NCBI GenBank assembly: GCA_955651735.1
Contig: CATPAM010000150.1
Coordinates: forward strand, 1-11,576
Reading direction: 5' to 3'
Source: Candidatus Acidiferrales bacterium
GTDB lineage: Bacteria > Acidobacteriota > Terriglobia > Acidiferrales > UBA7541
DNA length: 11,576 bases
The notes under the pieces are model-generated. The model was given only the letters and a program-made list of their open reading frames with translations. It had not been told where the DNA came from and ran no database searches. This document shows, piece after piece, positions 7,558-11,576 of this stretch (position 1 is the stretch's first letter; each line of letters begins with the position of its first letter). A program made the position numbers and the translations under genes.

Positions 7558-8778
7558 GTGCGAATTCTCCTGCTGAATCTCTATTACCCACCGGACACCT
7601 CGGCGACGGCGAAGATGGCGCAGACGGTTGTGGATGCGCTTTCGGCAGCGCATGAGGTGACGGTGGTTTGCGGGCGGCCTTCCTACGAGCCAACGGAGCG
7701 GCGGGCTTGGCGTTTGTGGCAGACGGAGAACACCAGCAGTGCGCTTACGGCCGGCAGAGTGAAAATAATCCGCGTGGGATCGACGGACCATGCGCGGGCG
7801 CAAATGCGGTGGCGGGTGCTGAATTATCTTACGTATGTGGCGCTGAGCGTGCCACGGGCGGCGTTTGAGCCTTGCGATGTGGTGCTGGGGATGACCGATC
7901 CGCCGTTTGAGGGGATTGTGGCGGCGTTTGTGGCCCTGCTGAAGGGCCAACCGTTTGTTTACAACATTCGCGATTTGTATCCGTATATGGCCGTGGGTGG
8001 GTCAATCATGGGGGCGGGGCTGCTGGCGCAGGTGTGGGAGAGATTGCACCGCTGGGCGCTGCGGAGGGCGACACGCGTGGTCGTGCTTGGCGAAGATATG
8101 CGCGCGCGAATTGCCGGAAAAGGAGTGAAGGCGGAGCGCATCGCGGTGGTTCGCGACGGCGCGGAGATTTGTGACGTGCGATCGGAGCCTGTGGTGGACC
8201 GTGAAGTGGTGCACGCGATTCGAGGCGATTTCAAATTTGTGCTGCTGCATGCGGGGAACCTGGGATTCTACGGGGCGTGGGAGACGCTGGTTGCGGCGGC
8301 CGGGAAGCTGGCAGACGAAGGGATCGGGCTGGTTTTCGTTGGGGACGGGACGCAACGGGCGCAGATTGAAGCGGCGGCGGCGGGCTGCAAGAATGTGCGA
8401 TTCCTGCCATTTTTTCCGGCGAGCAAAATTGCGTCGGTGCTGGCGGCGCCGGATGCGCATATCGTGACGATCAAGCGCGGGCTGGAAGGCGTGATCGTGC
8501 CGAGCAAGATGTATGGAATTCTCGCGGCGGGGAAGCCGATTGTGGCGGTGGCGCCGCGCGAGACGGATGTCGCGGCCATAGGCGAGAAGTGGGGATTCGC
8601 CATATGGGGCGATCCGGACGATTCGCAGCAAGTTGCTTGTGCGGTTCGAAAAATGTTGTTCGATGCCAATCACCTTCGACACATGGGTGAAGTGGCGCGG
8701 GCGGCCGCGAATGAATATGATAGAGTCAGTGAATTGCGTAAATTTGTGCGGATTATCGAGGAGGCGCGCCCAGCGTGA
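7558..8778 (+). CDS. Glycosyltransferase family 4, WbuB/WcaI-like
   Basis: A 406-aa GT4 enzyme of the WbuB-like branch, which includes enzymes adding amino-sugars in O-antigen and capsule assembly. It opens VRILLLNLYYPPDTSATAKM, then VDALSAAHEVTVVCGRPSY. This matches the Y-[FY]-P-P-E/D start of WbuB/WcaI proteins. Mid-protein it has YNIRDLYPYMAVGGS and a helix with RRATRVVVLGEDMRARI. The donor-site region is VPSKMYGILAAGKPIVAV, in which the PSK stretch stands where other GT4 proteins carry E-x7-E. The frame is open back to a TTG at 7543, but GTG 7558 is preferred because it starts at the first beta strand and the upstream bases look like a promoter. The stop overlaps the epimerase start by 4 nt, so the two are co-translated. 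The substrate is not deducible. Confidence 0.88.
   Translation: MRILLLNLYYPPDTSATAKMAQTVVDALSAAHEVTVVCGRPSYEPTERRAWRLWQTENTSSALTAGRVKIIRVGSTDHARAQMRWRVLNYLTYVALSVPRAAFEPCDVVLGMTDPPFEGIVAAFVALLKGQPFVYNIRDLYPYMAVGGSIMGAGLLAQVWERLHRWALRRATRVVVLGEDMRARIAGKGVKAERIAVVRDGAEICDVRSEPVVDREVVHAIRGDFKFVLLHAGNLGFYGAWETLVAAAGKLADEGIGLVFVGDGTQRAQIEAAAAGCKNVRFLPFFPASKIASVLAAPDAHIVTIKRGLEGVIVPSKMYGILAAGKPIVAVAPRETDVAAIGEKWGFAIWGDPDDSQQVACAVRKMLFDANHLRHMGEVARAAANEYDRVSELRKFVRIIEEARPA
8758..8764 (+). promoter_or_regulatory. Ribosome binding site for the epimerase gene
   Basis: GAGGAGG lies inside the end of the upstream glycosyltransferase gene, with a 10-nt spacer to GTG 8775. It is the best Shine-Dalgarno sequence in the window. 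It decides the start in favour of the GTGA overlap over any downstream alternative. Confidence 0.6.
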
Positions 8779-9806
8779 GCAGAGCGGAGAGTTTTTGGAG
8801 CGGGAAACTTGCACTGGTAACAGGAGGAGCGTCGTTCATTGGGTCGACGCTGACGGATCAGCTTGTGGCGCGCGGTGCGCAAGTGCGCATTGTCGACGAC
8901 CTCTCGAGCGGGCACCTGGAGAATATCCGCGGGCATCTGGGCGGCGGCAACGTGGATTTTCTGCATGCGGATTTGCGGGAGCCGGGCGTCACGCGGGCGG
9001 CGATGCATGGCGTGGACACGGTGTTTCATCTTGCGGCGGACCATGGCGGCCGGGGGTATGTGGACTTGCACCAGGCGGGGCCGGCGTCAAATTTTTTCCT
9101 GGACGGGCTGGTGTTTGCGGAAGCGCTGCGCGCCAAGGTGAAAAAAGTAGTGTTCGCTTCGTCGGGGTGTGTGTATCCGAATTTTTTGCAGTCGGACACG
9201 CACAAAGAGGTTTATCTGACCGAGGAAATGACCAACGGGCCTAAAGACGCGGACAACTCGTACGGCTGGGCCAAGCTCATGGGCGAAATCACGCTGCAAG
9301 CGTACGCGAAAGAGCACGGCATGGGCGCAGCGTCGTGCCGGTACTTCACGGTGTACGGGCCGCGCGGCGTGGAAAATCATGCGGTGATCGCGATGATCGC
9401 GCGGGCGTTTATGGAGCAGAATCCGTTTGAGATTTGGGGCGACGGCTCGCAAATTCGAAACTGGACGTATATCGAGGACATTGTCGAGGGCACGATCCTG
9501 GCTGGCGAAAAGATCAACGACGGCACGGCGATCAACCTGGGCACGATGGAGCGCATCACGGTGCTCGACTGCGCGAAGATGGTCTGCGATTTCACCAAAC
9601 ACAAAGCGGAAATCAAGAAGCGGCCGGACATGCCTACCGGGCCGCTGAACCGCGTGGCGGACAACGCACTTGCGAAGCGACTGCTGGGCTGGGAGCCGAA
9701 GGTGGCGTTTCGCGAAGGGCTGAAGCGCACGATCGTTTGGTACTACTCGACCAAGGACCGCGGCGAAGTGGAGCGGACCTTTGGGCGATTGCTCACCGAG
9801 CGCTGA
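8775..9806 (+). CDS. NAD-dependent sugar epimerase/dehydratase (extended SDR)
   Basis: A 343-aa extended short-chain dehydrogenase acting on a nucleotide sugar. The Rossmann start is LVTGGASFIGS (residues 14-24). The middle glycine of GxxGxxG is Ser20, a variant I recall from some epimerases. The NAD-ribose acidic pair is in RIVDDLSSGHLENI. The catalytic pair is Y163 and K167 in SYGWAK. The third catalytic position reads SSGCVYP, with Cys132 where most 4-epimerases and dehydratases have Ser or Thr. That motif, AADHGG, and the WGDGSQIRNWTYIED stretch recall GDP-mannose 3,5-epimerase. However, the lysine expected after the second YGP motif is not obvious (GVENHAVIA), so the exact reaction is left open. 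It begins by a GTGA overlap with the glycosyltransferase and has a strong Shine-Dalgarno sequence. Its likely role is to supply a donor sugar to this glycan locus. Confidence 0.9.
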   Translation: MSRAESFWSGKLALVTGGASFIGSTLTDQLVARGAQVRIVDDLSSGHLENIRGHLGGGNVDFLHADLREPGVTRAAMHGVDTVFHLAADHGGRGYVDLHQAGPASNFFLDGLVFAEALRAKVKKVVFASSGCVYPNFLQSDTHKEVYLTEEMTNGPKDADNSYGWAKLMGEITLQAYAKEHGMGAASCRYFTVYGPRGVENHAVIAMIARAFMEQNPFEIWGDGSQIRNWTYIEDIVEGTILAGEKINDGTAINLGTMERITVLDCAKMVCDFTKHKAEIKKRPDMPTGPLNRVADNALAKRLLGWEPKVAFREGLKRTIVWYYSTKDRGEVERTFGRLLTER

Positions 9807-9863
9807 CGCGCCGAAATTTTCTGGCACAGCCGAGATTTCCGCAGTATTGTGAAGGCGCTGCAC

Positions 9864-9967
9864 GGGGCCTCTGTTGGTGTGTCTTGGGAGCCGGCCCCCA
9901 ACCGACAATTCGCGTGGACACCGGCCCTAGGGTCTTTTTTGCTTTTGCCGGTGAATCACCTTGATTC
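9864..9967 (+). promoter_or_regulatory. Structured leader with competing inverted repeats
   Basis: The 173-nt gap before the phosphotransferase gene contains several inverted repeats. GGGCC at 9865-9869 and GGTGT at 9876-9880 can pair with the contiguous ACACCGGCCC at 9918-9927, leaving a 6-nt bulge. Between them TTGGG (9884-9888) pairs with CCCAA (9897-9901). CACCGGC at 9919-9925 can instead pair with GCCGGTG at 9947-9953, with the T6 run 9935-9940 in the loop. GAATCA (9953-9958) pairs with TGATTC (9962-9967) across a 3-nt loop, just ahead of the GAGG at 9972-9975. Shared segments make some helices mutually exclusive, as in an attenuator. The T-run may instead belong to a simple terminator of the epimerase operon. 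The structures were paired by eye and no energies were computed. Confidence 0.35.
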
Positions 9968-9979
9968 CAACGAGGCTGT

Positions 9980-11020
9980 ATGTCAGCGGGCTTGCTGGCG
10001 TTTTTCATCGCGCTTTTTGCGTCCATGATGCTCACCGTACCGGTGCGGGCGCTGGCGTTGCGCGTGGGGATGGTGGACCTGCCAGGCCCGCGCAAAGTGC
10101 ATGTGCAGCCGATACCGCTGCTGGGCGGGCTGGCGATGTACGGCGGGGTGATGCTGGCGATTGTTTTTGCGTTTGACGGCGCGGCGCGAGAGCAAAGCGT
10201 GGGGATCGTGACGGGCGCGACGCTGGTGGCGGCGGTCGGCTTTTTGGATGATCGCGGGTGGCTGCATCACCAGATCAAGCTGTTCGTGGGGATGCCGCTG
10301 GCCGCGTGCATTCTTCTTGCGAGTGGAATTCATGCGCAAGCGTTCGAACTGTTTGTTCCCGGACGCGCGGGGTATTGGCTGGACGCGGCGCTGACCGTCT
10401 TCTGGGTGGTGGCGATCACCGCGTCGTTCAGCATACTGGACCACATGGACGGTCTGTGCGCAGGAGTTGCGGCGACCGCTTCGTTCTTTTTTGCCTTGCT
10501 GGCGTTCTTGAACGGCCAAATTGTGGTGTCGACGCTGGCGGCGGCCGTTTTTGGCGCAGCTACAGGTTTTCTGCGCTGGAACTTTAAGCCGGCGAAGATC
10601 TTCATGGGTGACGGCGGAGCGATGTTCCTGGGATTCCTGATGGCGACGTTGGCGTTGAAACTGAGGTTGAGCCAGGGGAACTATGCGTCGGCGTTTCTGG
10701 CTCCGCTGCTGATTCTGGGCGTCACTATTTTCGATACGACGCTGGTCACCATTTCCCGCGCACGGCGAGGACTGCTGCCGTTTGCGGCGCCCGGAAAGGA
10801 TCATGCCGCGCACCGATTGGTGAATTTGGGATTGGGGCAGCGTGGCGCGGTGCTGGCGCTGTATCTACTGGGCGCGGTGAGCGGAGCATCGGCAGTCTTG
10901 GTTTGCTATATTCCGGCGCACGGGGCGTTACTGTTCGCGGCTGCGGTCATCGCGGCGATGTTTTTTGCCGTTGCAATATTGGAGAAGGCGCCGTACGAGC
11001 GGCAGGCGGCGGAGTCCTGA
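9980..11020 (+). CDS. Polyprenyl-phosphate sugar-1-phosphate transferase (WecA/TagO/MraY family)
   Basis: A 346-aa, very hydrophobic integral membrane protein of the PNPT family. It is expected to start glycan assembly by moving a HexNAc-1-phosphate from a UDP-sugar to undecaprenyl phosphate. The cytoplasmic signature loops are present: PGPRKVHVQPIPLLGG near residues 35-50, FLDDRG with D90 and D91, FMGDGG with the metal-binding D211, and DHAAHR (H275, H278) of the HxxHR loop. Two motifs deviate. The usual NAxNxxDGxDGL reads ASFSILDHMDGL (A148, S151, D154, D157), losing both asparagines, and GDSGS reads GDGGA. The ATG at 9980 follows GAGG with a short 4-nt spacer. The sugar could be GlcNAc-1-P or a modified sugar. 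It is set apart from the upstream genes by a structured 173-nt leader and is probably separately controlled. Confidence 0.88.
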   Translation: MSAGLLAFFIALFASMMLTVPVRALALRVGMVDLPGPRKVHVQPIPLLGGLAMYGGVMLAIVFAFDGAAREQSVGIVTGATLVAAVGFLDDRGWLHHQIKLFVGMPLAACILLASGIHAQAFELFVPGRAGYWLDAALTVFWVVAITASFSILDHMDGLCAGVAATASFFFALLAFLNGQIVVSTLAAAVFGAATGFLRWNFKPAKIFMGDGGAMFLGFLMATLALKLRLSQGNYASAFLAPLLILGVTIFDTTLVTISRARRGLLPFAAPGKDHAAHRLVNLGLGQRGAVLALYLLGAVSGASAVLVCYIPAHGALLFAAAVIAAMFFAVAILEKAPYERQAAES

Positions 11021-11058
11021 GCGCTCGGATCACCCGCTAGCGAACTTCAGCGTTTTCT

Positions 11059-11093
11059 CCGCGGTATTGCTGCGATCGAGGTTTGCCGCGGTA
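11059..11093 (+). repeat. Direct repeat of CCGCGGTA flanking a promoter
   Basis: CCGCGGTA occurs at 11059-11066 and 11086-11093, starting 27 bp apart. Each copy contains the palindrome CCGCGG. The second copy overlaps the end of the proposed -35 box and enters the spacer; the first lies just upstream. That arrangement would suit a transcription factor binding as two units on the promoter of the oxidoreductase gene. Confidence 0.3.
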
Positions 11094-11110
11094 GTCGAAT
11101 TGGCTATACT
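11083..11110 (+). promoter_or_regulatory. Sigma-70-type promoter upstream of the oxidoreductase gene
   Basis: TTGCCG (11083-11088) and TATACT (11105-11110) are separated by 16 nt. They match TTGACA at four of six positions and TATAAT at five of six. A start site near 11117 would leave a leader of roughly 115 nt before TTG 11234. That leader contains an inverted repeat around 11164-11180 (GGTT and AACC arms around CCCCGGGG) and a short ORF. This is the best-looking promoter in the window. Confidence 0.45.
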
Positions 11111-11193
11111 TACGCGGTCGCTCACTCACCCCATCATTCAGCACTCAGCAGGGTCGGGAAAGCGGTTACCCCGGGGAACCCGCGGAAGCCGAC

Positions 11194-11265
11194 GTGAATT
11201 TACAGGACATGCTGGTGGGCAAGGCGGAAACTGTTGCAAGCAAATCAGGAAACAAGTCGGCGTGA
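11194..11265 (+). CDS. Possible 23-codon leader ORF
   Basis: A short ORF from GTG 11194 (or ATG 11209) to TGA 11263-11265, beginning VNLQDMLVGKAE. GGAAG at 11184-11188 stands 5 nt before the GTG. It lies downstream of the proposed promoter and its 3' half overlaps the proposed start (TTG 11234) of the oxidoreductase in another frame, so it could couple or restrain translation of that gene. The product is polar with no recognisable domain. At this length an ORF by chance is quite possible. Confidence 0.2.
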   Translation: MNLQDMLVGKAETVASKSGNKSA

Positions 11266-11576
11266 GAATAACGAAGAAGTAATAATTGTGGGAGGCTCGG
11301 CGGCTGGATTTTACGCCGCCGCCAAGGTAGCTCACGGCGGCAAGCGTGTGCGTGTGCTGGAGTCCCGGCGAGCCTTGGAGCCTGTGCCGCGGACGCTGAT
11401 TGTGACCAATCACTTCCGCAAGCAATTGGGAGCTTCGGCGAACGAGAGCGTTCTAAACGAGATTCGGCGGTTCGAACTCTTCACGGATGGCCGTTCCGCG
11501 CAGATCGCGCTGGCCCAGCCGGATCTTATCATCGAGCGCGCGAAATTGATTCCGGGGCTGGCGCGAGAGGCGCGAC
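11234..11576 (+). CDS. FAD-dependent oxidoreductase, N-terminal part (runs off window)
   Basis: The first 114 codons of a flavoprotein of the p-hydroxybenzoate hydroxylase/geranylgeranyl-reductase type. After a polar N-terminal stretch comes the FAD-binding Rossmann motif EVIIVGGSAAGFYAAAKVA. An acidic residue ends the second strand in RVLESRR (E near residue 45). Then follow PRTLIVTNHF and the ELFTDGRSAQIAL / IIERAKL segments seen in this group. The frame is closed by a TGA at 11195-11197, so the start lies after it. TTG 11234 is preferred because AAGG at 11221-11224 stands 9 nt upstream. GTG 11288 would cut into the Rossmann strand. It lies 213 nt after the phosphotransferase gene and has its own promoter candidate. 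Its substrate is unknown. Reduction of a polyprenyl or lipid double bond is one possibility, given the family and the neighbour. Confidence 0.8.
   Translation, partial: MQANQETSRRENNEEVIIVGGSAAGFYAAAKVAHGGKRVRVLESRRALEPVPRTLIVTNHFRKQLGASANESVLNEIRRFELFTDGRSAQIALAQPDLIIERAKLIPGLAREAR

Noticed and set aside
9822..9836. TGGCAC resembling a sigma-54 -24 element
   Set aside because: No GC-containing -12 element at the required spacing; the following bases do not give TTGC.
9926..9940. CCCTAGGG followed by TCTTTTTT as a simple intrinsic terminator
   Set aside because: The perfect palindrome leaves at most a 2-nt loop, so it cannot form as drawn. A terminator is only plausible through the longer bulged stem described with the leader.
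10965..11282. 105-codon + strand frame across the end of the phosphotransferase gene and the downstream gap
   Set aside because: It starts inside the transferase gene in another frame, crosses a promoter and conflicts with the flavoprotein frame. Its composition is shadow-like.

Overview
The window is a GC-rich bacterial segment with every supported gene on the + strand. GTG or TTG starts are frequent, and long antisense ORFs arise only from the base composition. No rRNA, tRNA, transposase, integrase or CRISPR array was seen. The style (soil-type, high GC, G-rich coding strand, many short gene overlaps) would suit Acidobacteriota or a similar soil lineage. That is an impression from sequence style and has not been tested.

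Layout. Bases 1-428 hold the C-terminal part of a phosphoglycolate-phosphatase-like HAD gene, interrupted by an in-frame TAA at 9-11. Bases 463-5638 form a tight unit of four genes: two GT4 glycosyltransferases overlapping by 13 nt, then (2-nt gap) a membrane protein with a transglutaminase-like Cys-His-Asp core, then (3-nt gap) a full-length glutamine-dependent asparagine-synthase homologue. A NodU/CmcH-type carbamoyltransferase follows after 66 nt (5705-7456). After about 100 nt come a WbuB-like GT4 (7558-8778) and an NDP-sugar epimerase/dehydratase (8775-9806), coupled by a GTGA overlap. A 173-nt leader rich in inverted repeats precedes a WecA/MraY-type polyprenyl-phosphate sugar-1-phosphate transferase (9980-11020). 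A 213-nt promoter-containing gap then leads to the start of a FAD-dependent oxidoreductase that runs off the window at 11576.

How the genes work together. This is a surface-polysaccharide (O-antigen, capsule or exopolysaccharide) locus. The membrane transferase would load the first sugar phosphate on a polyprenyl carrier, the three GT4 enzymes would extend the chain, and the epimerase would supply a modified nucleotide sugar. The AsnB-like amidotransferase and the carbamoyltransferase would decorate the product with amide and carbamoyl groups. The membrane transglutaminase-like protein is the unexpected member; its catalytic domain is predicted to lie outside the membrane. No flippase, polymerase or ABC exporter is visible, so the locus is incomplete here.

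Most worth a second look: the transglutaminase/AsnB pair inside a glycan operon, the chain of competing inverted repeats ahead of the initiating transferase, the altered active-site motifs of that transferase, and the premature stop in the first gene.
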